Shown here piece by piece: positions 27,301 to 35,778 of a stretch of DNA of 64,000 nucleotides; the stretch's first letter is position 1, and every line of letters starts with the position of its first letter. Source of the DNA: Bacteroidales bacterium (lineage in GTDB: Bacteria > Bacteroidota > Bacteroidia > Bacteroidales > UBA932); the NCBI GenBank assembly GCA_017509755.1, contig JAFWOY010000001.1, positions 1 through 64,000 of the forward strand, read 5' to 3'. The position numbers and the translations under genes were made by a program. Under the pieces are notes generated by a model. That model saw nothing but the letters and a program-made list of their open reading frames with translations, was not told the origin of the DNA and made no database searches.

Positions 27301-27690
27301 GAATTTCGACGAAGCAGTAGCGACGACGATGGCCTCGTTGAGAAGTTCAGTGGCGGTCTTCATCACCACGTTCTGCTGGTAGGTTTCAGCCAGCGAAAGG
27401 ACGATGTCGGGAATCACGACGGTCTGGCAACCGATCAGCGAATAGGTCACTTCGTAAGGACCGCCGGTACGCATACCCTGGATGGTATAGCGTCCGTCTT
27501 CGTTGGTCACCGCATAGTACGTCGTACCGGAAGGAGTGTGGACTGCTACCACAGCCGCTCCGATCAGAGGCTCGCCGCCCTCATCGACAATCTGGCCCGC
27601 GAGGTTGGCCGTTGTGATCTGGCCGAACGCCGGGGCAATCATCAGCAGGAAGGCTGCGACTGCCAGAAAACATTTGAATGCTTTTTTCAT
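24355..27690 (-). CDS. Oar-like TonB-dependent outer-membrane receptor
   Basis: The 1111-residue protein has a signal peptide (to APAFGQ), a carboxypeptidase-regulatory-like domain (about 25-110), a plug domain (about 120-230, with VSRAITDVTRLSPYGGNGMS and ANFNNNFGLSSN) and a long barrel with many aromatic-rich strands. The plug wording FNNNFG and SPYDVRQTNFIGGGVNA is typical of the Oar subgroup of TonB receptors. It should import a large ligand across the outer membrane with TonB energy. The flanking nuclease and OB-fold lipoprotein suggest a nucleic-acid-derived ligand, which is inference. Confidence 0.93.
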   Translation of the reverse strand: MKKAFKCFLAVAAFLLMIAPAFGQITTANLAGQIVDEGGEPLIGAAVVAVHTPSGTTYYAVTNEDGRYTIQGMRTGGPYEVTYSLIGCQTVVIPDIVLSLAETYQQNVVMKTATELLNEAIVVATASSKFSTEKTGAATNISNQQITNLPSVSRAITDVTRLSPYGGNGMSFAGADGRMANFTVDGANFNNNFGLSSNLPGGGNPISIDAIEELQVVISPYDVRQTNFIGGGVNAITKSGTNTFRGSAYVYHKNENMQGDAVDGEQITGARNKNRSTTYGFTAGGPIVKNKLFFFVNGEYSMVPSIVNRWRGSDNGVADPDNYVSRTRLSDLQRVSEYVKSKYGYDTGSWTEFPANENNMKILARLDWNISQKHKLALRYNYTKNNVWNSPNGSSMDGGPRMSGARMSQYSMSFANAMYSMQKIVSTWSLDLNSRLSDNVSNQFLATFSKLDDVRGTNSSEFPFIDILDDTQSNNYMALGYELFTWNNAVHNTIANVKDDITWYKGNHKVTAGISYEYQMADNQYMRNGTGYYRYKSVDDFLSGAIPQVVCLTYGYDGEQYPAARVQFHKAGIYAQDDWNVTDRFKLTYGVRIDGLFFDNGDLMTNKAIIDKTYYPRVYNYEETHIDTGRWPTSKVTFSPRVGFSWDVFGDKSFKVRGGTGLFSGRLPLVFFTNMPTNGGMVQYQAQIGPSTRYANLPDAVKSRYASVNDILAQFGGGLVTENGQANVAALYNKLVGMGFPSTVRPEDGTVPSAVNGVDPRFKMPQVWKSSLAFDYSFPTSFPFTFTAEGIFNKTINAVAISDWSMRDVAGFARFNGADNRPIYPTDFRYETKAFVLENTNQGYGWSASAQINMRPIESLSLMAAYTHTVNKEITGMPGSAAESAFTYVPTNEGPNYIKLHNSQYVTPDRVVASLTHHDKSGNHYSFIYEAWRGGYNYSYMTTNDMNGDGYNYDALYIPTDEEVSGRQFRFVSSDDQTRFMDFVHNDKYLRTHQGSYAEGYSVYSPWVHRVDFSYKHDFTVKCGKNTNTLQLCLDLKNVLNLFNSSWGVSKYLNPAIGSDARILKYEGVDAEGYATFSTPSAISGTTETFVPNHALGQCWYASVGIKYLFN

Positions 27691-27747
27691 AAAGGTTTTT
27701 GAATGTTTATAAGTATAGTAAATAGTTATGTTTTATCATTAAAGTCC

Positions 27748-29811
27748 CTATAACCCCCAGGCGGACGCATCGTATTTCGATTCCGCCTCCTTTTCGTAGG
27801 CATCACTCAGGTTGTGGAAGAAATCGATACCGGTCAATGTCTCGATCTCATCCACGCTGCGGGCGAACGAACGGCTCAGGCTCGTACCGCCGTAAGCCTT
27901 GTTTTCCATCCAGAAGCCGATGGCGGAATAGCCACCGTTGGCGGTGCCGGCCTTGTATTTCAGGATTACCTTGTAATAAGCCTTCGGAATCGCCACGGGC
28001 TTCCCGTAGTTGTCGTCCGTGGTCTGCACCGTCGGATCGGCGGTCGTAGTCAGGACGCAGCCCGTCACTACGTAGAGCGTGTCGCTGCTGTTGATCTGAC
28101 CCCGGACCTGCGATTCGAGTTTCTCCCAGAGTCCCTGGTTCAAGTCGGCATTCTGCGGCGTGATGTTCGTGAAATAGAAGGTCTGTTCGTTGGCCGCCGC
28201 GTTGCAGAGCCGGTCGCTGGAAGGAAGCTGATGGCCCCGGTCGTAACCAGCGTAACTCTTGTAAACAGCACCTTGGTAGCGTTTGGGCACCAGCGGATCG
28301 TATTCCCACTTGTCCGAACGGGAGGTCCCGGTAGTCATCCCTTTATATAGAGGATACGCCACCCAGCGGGAAACACGACCCGGCAGGTCGAGCAGGAAGG
28401 AGTAGTTGCGCACGACTTGCCCGTTGTAGGTCATGTCGTGGCTGAAGAACGCCGCATCCGGATCCGAAGCCGGAACGGCAGGAAGTTCCAACCACGCCTG
28501 CACCGCACTCGGTACCAGCGACTCGAAAGGCTGCTGCGTGATGGTGAGCTGGAGCTCCTTTTGGGCAATCGCAGCGTCTTCCGTACGGAACGTTATCACG
28601 GCCGAACGGGATTCCGTCGTGCTGGGATTGTCCCCGTACGTGACGGTGACCTGACCGCCTTCCGTGCCTGAAGCAGGGCTGACCTGGAAAGCACTGTTCG
28701 AGGAAGACGCTTTCCAGGCGACCGAGGCAGCCAGCGTAATGTTGAACGTACCCGCATCGCCGCTGACCGTCATGTCCGTCGTTTCCAAGGAGAAGCGGGC
28801 GCCACCATCAAAGCGGGCGCCCGTCAGGCCTGCATAGTCGTTCTTCTCCGAGATGGATAACTGGAAACGGGACCCGTATTTGCCGGCGATCCCTTTGAGG
28901 GTGCCGCTGCCGGTCGGGACGGTCTCGTTCCGGAAAGTCGCATAGCGGGATGTGAACAAGTCGAAATCACCGCCTGCCTTTCCTATGAATTTTATAGAGG
29001 TATTGGCATCGGACGTGGCGAAAGTCTTGCCCATGTATTCCTGGGCGACCTGGACGTCCTTCACCGCCACGTACATGCACTCATAATCGCCGGTCAGCAA
29101 CTGGTCGATGGAGATTTCCTTGGCAGCCGGCGTGCCTGTTCCGGCCGGTTCGATATTGCCGAGCGGAATGCCGTTGACCTGGAGGGCGCCGTTGGCGTAA
29201 ACGGACAGCGTCTGGTCTTTCAGTTTGACGCGCAGGCGCTGGCCACGGGCGAAATCTTTGTTGTCGGTGGCACAATAAAGCATGATACCGGCGTCTCCGT
29301 CGGTGATGATGATGGTCTTGGCCGAGGAATAGTTGTTCAGGCCCCCGTCCGTGTCACGGCGGTAGTCACTGATGACAAGGCCTTCGATAATGATATCGTC
29401 GGTAATCTTATAGTCGTTTCCTTTGTAAAGGTCGCGTACCTCCCGGATCGATTTCTGCACCGGACCCGGATCCACGTACATATCCTGCGATACGCTCACG
29501 GTCGTAGCCTGGTCGGATGTCTTGAAAGTCAGGGTCGCGTAACGGGCCGCACCTGAGTTGGCGTCAGCCGAGATCGTGATCGAACCGTTGCCCGCACCGG
29601 CCGTGGCCGACAACTGGACCCAGTTGTTATCGGTCTGGACGTACCAATTCCCGTTAGAAGTCACGGAAACCGACTGAGACCCACCCTCCGTCTTGAAGGA
29701 AACGGAGGAAGGAGACACACTAACTGTTTGCTTCTCAGGCTCGGGCTTTTCACAAGCGGACACAACGAGCACTAAGACAGCAAGATAAAAAAGCAGTCTG
29801 GTGGGTTTCAT
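27748..29811 (-). CDS. Surface DNA/RNA non-specific endonuclease lipoprotein
   Basis: The 687-residue protein from ATG 29811 has a lipobox (VVSAC, Cys20), an N-terminal BACON domain (about 28-112), a DUF5689-like OB region (about 120-335; YKGNDYKITDDIIIEGLV), a second BACON domain (about 340-428) and a NUC-type nuclease domain (about 440-687). The nuclease carries the catalytic DRGHQLPSSD (524-533, His527) and the metal-binding Asn region FTNITPQNADLNQG. The family cuts DNA and RNA with Mg. The signal indicates an envelope-anchored, probably surface enzyme. It is the first gene of the operon leading into the TonB receptor. Confidence 0.93.
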   Translation of the reverse strand: MKPTRLLFYLAVLVLVVSACEKPEPEKQTVSVSPSSVSFKTEGGSQSVSVTSNGNWYVQTDNNWVQLSATAGAGNGSITISADANSGAARYATLTFKTSDQATTVSVSQDMYVDPGPVQKSIREVRDLYKGNDYKITDDIIIEGLVISDYRRDTDGGLNNYSSAKTIIITDGDAGIMLYCATDNKDFARGQRLRVKLKDQTLSVYANGALQVNGIPLGNIEPAGTGTPAAKEISIDQLLTGDYECMYVAVKDVQVAQEYMGKTFATSDANTSIKFIGKAGGDFDLFTSRYATFRNETVPTGSGTLKGIAGKYGSRFQLSISEKNDYAGLTGARFDGGARFSLETTDMTVSGDAGTFNITLAASVAWKASSSNSAFQVSPASGTEGGQVTVTYGDNPSTTESRSAVITFRTEDAAIAQKELQLTITQQPFESLVPSAVQAWLELPAVPASDPDAAFFSHDMTYNGQVVRNYSFLLDLPGRVSRWVAYPLYKGMTTGTSRSDKWEYDPLVPKRYQGAVYKSYAGYDRGHQLPSSDRLCNAAANEQTFYFTNITPQNADLNQGLWEKLESQVRGQINSSDTLYVVTGCVLTTTADPTVQTTDDNYGKPVAIPKAYYKVILKYKAGTANGGYSAIGFWMENKAYGGTSLSRSFARSVDEIETLTGIDFFHNLSDAYEKEAESKYDASAWGL

Positions 29812-29835
29812 GTTTGCAGGCTTGAAACGACGGTG

Positions 29836-29843
29836 CAAAAATA
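29836..29843 (-). promoter_or_regulatory. Promoter -7 box for the nuclease operon
   Basis: TATTTTTG on the minus strand matches TAnnTTTG and ends 24 bases before the ATG at 29811, back-to-back with the metK promoter. Confidence 0.5.
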
Positions 29844-29852
29844 GCAATAATT

Positions 29853-29882
29853 TTTGTTTCTGAAAATTAAAGCCTACCTTTG
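29853..29882 (+). promoter_or_regulatory. metK promoter
   Basis: TTTG at 29853-29856 and TACCTTTG at 29875-29882 are 18 bases apart. The leader to the metK ATG would be about 60 bases; I see no SAM riboswitch fold in it. Confidence 0.6.
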
Positions 29883-29945
29883 CCGCCGAAAACACAGTGG
29901 ATGGATTTGACTGCTTGCCAACCACGCTAAAAAAAGGCTAAAATT

Positions 29946-31184
<1,239 letters not shown>

Positions 31185-31547
31185 CAGGAGCTGCTTGGGT
31201 ACCGGCGCTTCAAGCATCGGCACCGCAAGTTCATAGTGGACGACGGCCCGGGCGGCCTCCTTGTCCACTTCTACGGAAACAATGTTGAAAGAGGTCCCTG
31301 AAACGGCCTCTTTCATTTTTTCGGCGATAGCTTCGGGAACCGCACCCTGCACATCGGCGATCCGGGTGATTTTTCCGGCATAAGCCGGCGTGCAAAAGCC
31401 GGCCGCATCCCGGTATTCACCGGAATAATAAGCCTTGAGAAACTGTTCCGCCGTGCTGCGCACCCGTTTCTGGGGCGACTGGCAGGCGTTCAGTCCGAAC
31501 AGGCAGCAAACAAGCAGTACAAGGGTTGCCGTTCTTTTCATAGCGCA

Positions 31548-34058
31548 TCAAATGTCCATTTCAACGACCGTAATGCCGGCGCCACCCTGCTGGATGGCCT
31601 CGTCGCGGAAAGATTTGACAGCCGGTACGGTTCTGAGGTATTTCCGGATCTCCTCCCGCAGCACGCCGTTCCCCTTGCCGTGGAGGATCTTCACCTGGCC
31701 CACGCCGACCATGGTGGCATCGTCAATGAAGTGCATGACAATCTCCAGCGCGTCGTTCAGCCGTTCGCCGCGGATATCGATGGTGGGGCGGAATTCCAGT
31801 TTGCGGCGGCTGATGGACTCGCTGTCGTAATGGATTACCGGCCGGAACGTAGCCCGCGATTTCTCTTTGTACTGCTGGTTGGAGATTCTTTCCACTTTGG
31901 CAGGCGCGATTTTGGAGATGATGCTGCCGATCGACACGGAGATGTACTTGGCAGCAATCTGGGTCACCTCTCCCACCATGTCGTTGTCCTTCAACCGGAC
32001 TTTGTCTCCGACTTTCAACGGGGTCGTGTCGGCGGCCGACTTCTCTTTGCGGGAGCCTGTACCTTTGTCGTGCCCGGGGTCAGGCATCTCGCCCCGCTTG
32101 ACCTTCCTGGCCCTTTCGCGTTCCTTGCGGGCGACGATCTGCTGCATCTTGCGCTCGATGGCCGCGTCGTTTTCGGAGGGATGCTCCTGCTGCAGGTCTT
32201 CCTTGAACTGGGTCAGGCGCTCGCGGGCCACTTTGGTCTTGTCGCGCTCCGCCTGCGCCTCCCGAATCTCGCGGATGGTACGTTCCACCTGCTTGTTGGC
32301 TTCGGACAGAATCTCCTGCGCCTCTTTCTTTGCCTCCTCCACAATGCTCTTTTTCAGCGCCTTGACCTCGCTGAGTTCTTTCTCATACTTGTCGGTCAGG
32401 CTCTCCAGCGTCTTGTCGGTGCTCTTGATGCGGGCCAGCTTTTCGTCGAGGACGCGGCGGCTGCGGGCAATCTGGCGCAGATTGCGCTCGATGTTGACGA
32501 ATTCGCTGCCGGCGCGTTCTTCGGCATCTTTCACCACGTCGCCGGGCAGACCCATCTTCCGGGCCAGTTCGAAGGCAAAGGAATTGCCGGGCATCCCCTG
32601 CTGCAGCTGGAACAGCGGCTTGATGGCCGCCCCGTCGAAGAGCATCGCACCGTTGACCACGCCGGAGCTCTTGTCCGCATAAAGTTTGAGGTTGGTATAA
32701 TGGGTCGTAATGACGCCATAGGCACCCATCTCATCGAGACGGGCCAAGACAGCCTCGGCAATGGCACCGCCGGCTGCGGGCTCTGTCCCGCTGCCGAATT
32801 CATCGATCAGCACAAGCGAGGAGGAAGAGGCGTGCATCAAGATCTCCCGCATGTTCTTCAGGTGGGAACTGTACGTGCTCAGGTCGTTTTCCAGCGACTG
32901 GTCGTCGCCGATATCGATGAAGATGCTGTCGAAGATCATCATCTCACTCACCTCCGATGTCGGGATGAGCATGCCCCACTGGAACATGTACTGGAGCAAA
33001 CCGACTGTCTTGAGGCATACCGACTTACCGCCCGCATTCGGGCCGGAGATCAGCAGGATGTGCTTCTCCCGGCTGAGCGAGAGCGTGAGCGGAACGATCT
33101 CTTTCTTTTCCCGGCGGAGCGAGGCTTCCAGCAGCGGGTGACGGGCCCGGCGCAAATTGAGTTCGCCATTGTCCGACAGGATCGGCATGCCGGCAATCAT
33201 ATCGAGCGCTACCAAGGCCTTGGAGCGGATGAAATCGATCTCGCCGATATACTCGGAGGCTGCGATCAGCCCGCCCAGGTAAGGCCGGAGGAATTCGGTG
33301 AATTCAAAGAGGATCCGGGCAATCTCGCGTTGCTCCTCGAACTGGAGTTCGCGGATCTGGTTGCCCAGTTCGATGATCTCAAGCGGCTCGACGAACGCGG
33401 TCTTGCCGCTGGCCGACTCGTCGTAAACGATGCCGGGCAGTTTTTTCTTGGAACCGGCAGGGACGGGAATGAGGATTCTGCCGTCGCGCACAACGGCCTC
33501 TGCCTCAGAATCAACCAGGCCTTCACTCTTGGCGGCGCCCATGATGGCATTGATGCGCCGGGACACCTGCCCTTCCTTCGAACGAAGGGTGCGGCGGATC
33601 TCGCCGAGCGCTTGCGAGGCGGTGTCGCGCACCTCGCCGGTCCGGTCGAGAATGGTTTCGATCCGCCGCCCGATCTCGGGCTCATAGTTCACGGAAGCGG
33701 AGATCTGCCGAAGTGTAGGATAGAGGTCGTCCTTGCATTCCCGGAAAAAAGCCAGGATACGGCGCAAGGTATCGAGGCTTGTGCGCAACGCACGCAGGGA
33801 CGGCAAGTCGATGGTTGTCTCGGAGGCCTGCAGGGGGACGAGGAAGGCTTTGGTATCCAGATAACCGCCTGCCGGGAAACTGTCTTCAAACAAGCAGATG
33901 AGCCGCATCTCGTCGGTCAGGCGGAGTCGGAACATGATTTCTGCACTGTCCCGGGAAATCTGCTCGGCTTCCACTTTTTTCGCCGCGTACTGCGTGGCGC
34001 ACTTGGCGGCTATCTTTTCCCTGACCTTGTCAAATCCGATTTTCTGTTCCAGCACCAT
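31548..34058 (-). CDS. mutS2: MutS2-type endonuclease/ATPase
   Basis: The 836 residues have the MutS2 order: clamp and lever helices, an ABC-type ATPase with Walker A GPNAGGKS (about 342) and Walker B LVLIDEFGSG (about 416), a long charged coiled coil (about 520-660) and a C-terminal Smr nuclease domain (about 755-836; TIDIRGERL and HGKGNGVLR). MutS2 acts on recombination intermediates, and in some bacteria it rescues collided ribosomes. It follows cdaA by 12 bases. Confidence 0.95.
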   Translation of the reverse strand: MVLEQKIGFDKVREKIAAKCATQYAAKKVEAEQISRDSAEIMFRLRLTDEMRLICLFEDSFPAGGYLDTKAFLVPLQASETTIDLPSLRALRTSLDTLRRILAFFRECKDDLYPTLRQISASVNYEPEIGRRIETILDRTGEVRDTASQALGEIRRTLRSKEGQVSRRINAIMGAAKSEGLVDSEAEAVVRDGRILIPVPAGSKKKLPGIVYDESASGKTAFVEPLEIIELGNQIRELQFEEQREIARILFEFTEFLRPYLGGLIAASEYIGEIDFIRSKALVALDMIAGMPILSDNGELNLRRARHPLLEASLRREKKEIVPLTLSLSREKHILLISGPNAGGKSVCLKTVGLLQYMFQWGMLIPTSEVSEMMIFDSIFIDIGDDQSLENDLSTYSSHLKNMREILMHASSSSLVLIDEFGSGTEPAAGGAIAEAVLARLDEMGAYGVITTHYTNLKLYADKSSGVVNGAMLFDGAAIKPLFQLQQGMPGNSFAFELARKMGLPGDVVKDAEERAGSEFVNIERNLRQIARSRRVLDEKLARIKSTDKTLESLTDKYEKELSEVKALKKSIVEEAKKEAQEILSEANKQVERTIREIREAQAERDKTKVARERLTQFKEDLQQEHPSENDAAIERKMQQIVARKERERARKVKRGEMPDPGHDKGTGSRKEKSAADTTPLKVGDKVRLKDNDMVGEVTQIAAKYISVSIGSIISKIAPAKVERISNQQYKEKSRATFRPVIHYDSESISRRKLEFRPTIDIRGERLNDALEIVMHFIDDATMVGVGQVKILHGKGNGVLREEIRKYLRTVPAVKSFRDEAIQQGGAGITVVEMDI

Positions 34059-34070
34059 CCTGTGAGCCTC

Positions 34071-34850
34071 CTATTTGTATGATTCTTCGATGGCCAGGCG
34101 GAGTTCCGTGATACTGCCCATAGTGCGGATATTCCCGCCTTTCACAAAGGAAATGGAACCGGTCTCTTCCGACACCACGATGACCGAAGCATCCGACACT
34201 TCCGACACACCGAGGGCGGCGCGATGCCGCATTCCGTAGTGGGCCGGAATATCCTGCCGCTGCGTGATAGGCAGCGTGCAGCGGGCCGCCAGGATCCGGT
34301 TTTCCGACAGGATCATGGCGCCGTCGTGGAGCGGGGAGTTCTTGAAAAAGATATTCTCGATGAGGCGGCGGCTGATGCGGGCGTCAATTTCGTCACCCGT
34401 ATCGATGATGTCGCCCAGGGCGGAGCCGTGGCGCAGCACGATCAGGGCGCCGGTCTTCGTTTCCGACATTTTCCGGCACGCCGCGGTCAGTTCTTCCAGT
34501 TCCTGGGAAGCCATCCCGCCGGAACGCCGCTGGCGGAACAGTTTGTTGAACACGCCTTTCTGGGCGGCTGTCGTACTGGAACTGATGCGCAGCAGGAAGC
34601 GACGGATCTCAGGCTGGAATATCACCAGCAAGGCCACCACGCCGACACCCAGCACCTGGCCCATGATAAACGAGAGCAGTTTCATCCCCAGTGCCCGCGA
34701 GGCGATCCAGATCACATATAGAAGCAGGATGCCCAGAAAGATATTGACTGCCGACGTCCCGCGGACGACCCGGATGAGCCAATAGATCAGCAAGCCGACC
34801 ATCAGCACGTCGAGCACGTCAATAAAGGAGATGTCGATAAAGTCAAACAT
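34071..34850 (-). CDS. cdaA: Membrane diadenylate cyclase CdaA
   Basis: From ATG 34850 the protein is 259 residues, with three transmembrane helices (about 11-29, 36-52, 58-78) and a DAC domain (about 100-250). The catalytic motifs HDGAMI (DGA at 176-178) and GMRHRAALG (RHR at 208-210) are intact, so it should make c-di-AMP from two ATP. No CdaR homologue is adjacent. It leads the cdaA-mutS2-lipoprotein operon from a leaderless-type promoter that is back-to-back with that of the ComF-family gene. A longer upstream frame is rejected because it crosses this promoter. Confidence 0.95.
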   Translation of the reverse strand: MFDFIDISFIDVLDVLMVGLLIYWLIRVVRGTSAVNIFLGILLLYVIWIASRALGMKLLSFIMGQVLGVGVVALLVIFQPEIRRFLLRISSSTTAAQKGVFNKLFRQRRSGGMASQELEELTAACRKMSETKTGALIVLRHGSALGDIIDTGDEIDARISRRLIENIFFKNSPLHDGAMILSENRILAARCTLPITQRQDIPAHYGMRHRAALGVSEVSDASVIVVSEETGSISFVKGGNIRTMGSITELRLAIEESYK

Positions 34851-34857
34851 ATTCAAA

Positions 34858-34865
34858 CAAAGATA
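34858..34865 (-). promoter_or_regulatory. cdaA promoter, near-leaderless
   Basis: TATCTTTG on the minus strand lies seven bases before the cdaA ATG. On the opposite strand TAACTTGC (34877-34884) is a weaker candidate -7 box for the ComF-family gene. Confidence 0.55.
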
Positions 34866-34919
34866 GCAATTTTTCGTAACTTGCGAAAGATTTTCGAGGC
34901 GGGCGGCCTGAGGCGAAGC

Positions 34920-35645
34920 ATGATTCCACTGAAAGACAACTTGGTTACGGCCCTGCGGGGACTGCGGGAATTGTTTTTTCCGCGCCGCTGCGTCGTATGC
35001 GGCCGGTGGCTGGCACAGGAGGAAACCGACCTTTGCCCGGCCTGTCTGGAGGATCTGCCGATGACCTGCCAATGGGACATCGTGCAGAACGCGGCTTTCG
35101 AGCGGCTGGCGTGCCGTTTCGAAGTCGAGGCGGCCGCTTCGTTGTTTTTCTTCCGGACGGAAAGTGATTACCGGAAAATCATCTATGCCCTCAAATACGG
35201 TGGCCGGCCGGATCTGGGCTGGCGGATGGGGAACCTTCTGGGAGAACAACTCAAAGACAGCCGTTCATTCCGGGACATCCAAGCCGTCGTACCCGTTCCG
35301 CTGCACCCGTTGCGTCGCTGGAAGCGCGGCTACAACCAAGCGGAGGTCATCGCCCTTGGCCTGGGAGCGGCACTCGACAGCCCAATAGAGACGGCCCTGC
35401 TCCGCCGCAGCCGCTACACGAAAACGCAGACCCGCCTGCACGGCGCGGCCAAAACGAAAAATGTAGCACACGCGTTTCAATGCAATGACGTACGGGCCGC
35501 CCAACTCCAAGCCGCCGGCATCTGCCATCTCCTGCTGGTCGATGACGTGCTGACTACCGGCTCGACCCTCGCTGCCTGCGCCGCTCCGCTTCTGGACGCC
35601 GGCTTCAAACTGAGCGCCACAACGCTCGCCTTCGCGGAGGGCTAG
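34920..35645 (+). CDS. ComF-family amidophosphoribosyltransferase-like protein
   Basis: Starting at the ATG at 34920 (an upstream ATG at 34881 lies too near the putative promoter), the protein has about 241 residues. It has an N-terminal four-Cys zinc motif (CVVCGRW and CPACLEDL), a central YALKYGGRPDLG, VPVPLHPLRRWKRGYNQA and the PRPP-binding LLVDDVLTTGSTL, all typical of ComF/GntX proteins. ComF helps internalise transforming DNA in competent bacteria, but homologues are common in others. The final codons and stop lie within a 30-bp inverted-repeat arm. Confidence 0.93.
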   Translation: MIPLKDNLVTALRGLRELFFPRRCVVCGRWLAQEETDLCPACLEDLPMTCQWDIVQNAAFERLACRFEVEAAASLFFFRTESDYRKIIYALKYGGRPDLGWRMGNLLGEQLKDSRSFRDIQAVVPVPLHPLRRWKRGYNQAEVIALGLGAALDSPIETALLRRSRYTKTQTRLHGAAKTKNVAHAFQCNDVRAAQLQAAGICHLLLVDDVLTTGSTLAACAAPLLDAGFKLSATTLAFAEG

Positions 35646-35763
35646 TGTTCTCCCTCTGAAAACGTCTCGCTTCGCTCGACCCCTCCCAAGCTGCGCTTGG
35701 GCCCCTCCCTCTTACAGTGCCGAGGGTGGCATGGTTTTCAGAGGGAGAACACTAGCCCTCCGC
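35634..35763. repeat. 130-bp element with perfect 30-bp inverted repeats
   Basis: The arms at 35634-35663 and 35734-35763 are exact reverse complements over 30 bases (outer end GCGGAGGGCTAGTGTTCTCC). The 70-base interior holds a second stem, CCCAAGC (35685-35691) with GCTTGGG (35695-35701). The 5' arm includes the last codons and stop of the ComF-family gene; the 3' arm lies 16 bases beyond the end of the convergent peptidase gene. It may be a bidirectional terminator or a MITE-like insertion. No clear target-site duplication is seen. Confidence 0.85.
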
Positions 35764-35778
35764 AGATACCGGTGGTGG

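Noticed and set aside
24409-27702. About 1100-residue open frame antisense to the TonB receptor
   Set aside because: The receptor has clear plug and barrel signatures on the opposite strand; the antisense product is repetitive Val/Gly/His-rich and unlike a protein family.
31680-34082. An 800-residue antisense frame over mutS2
   Set aside because: mutS2 has Walker and Smr motifs in the other strand; no domain is visible in the antisense frame.
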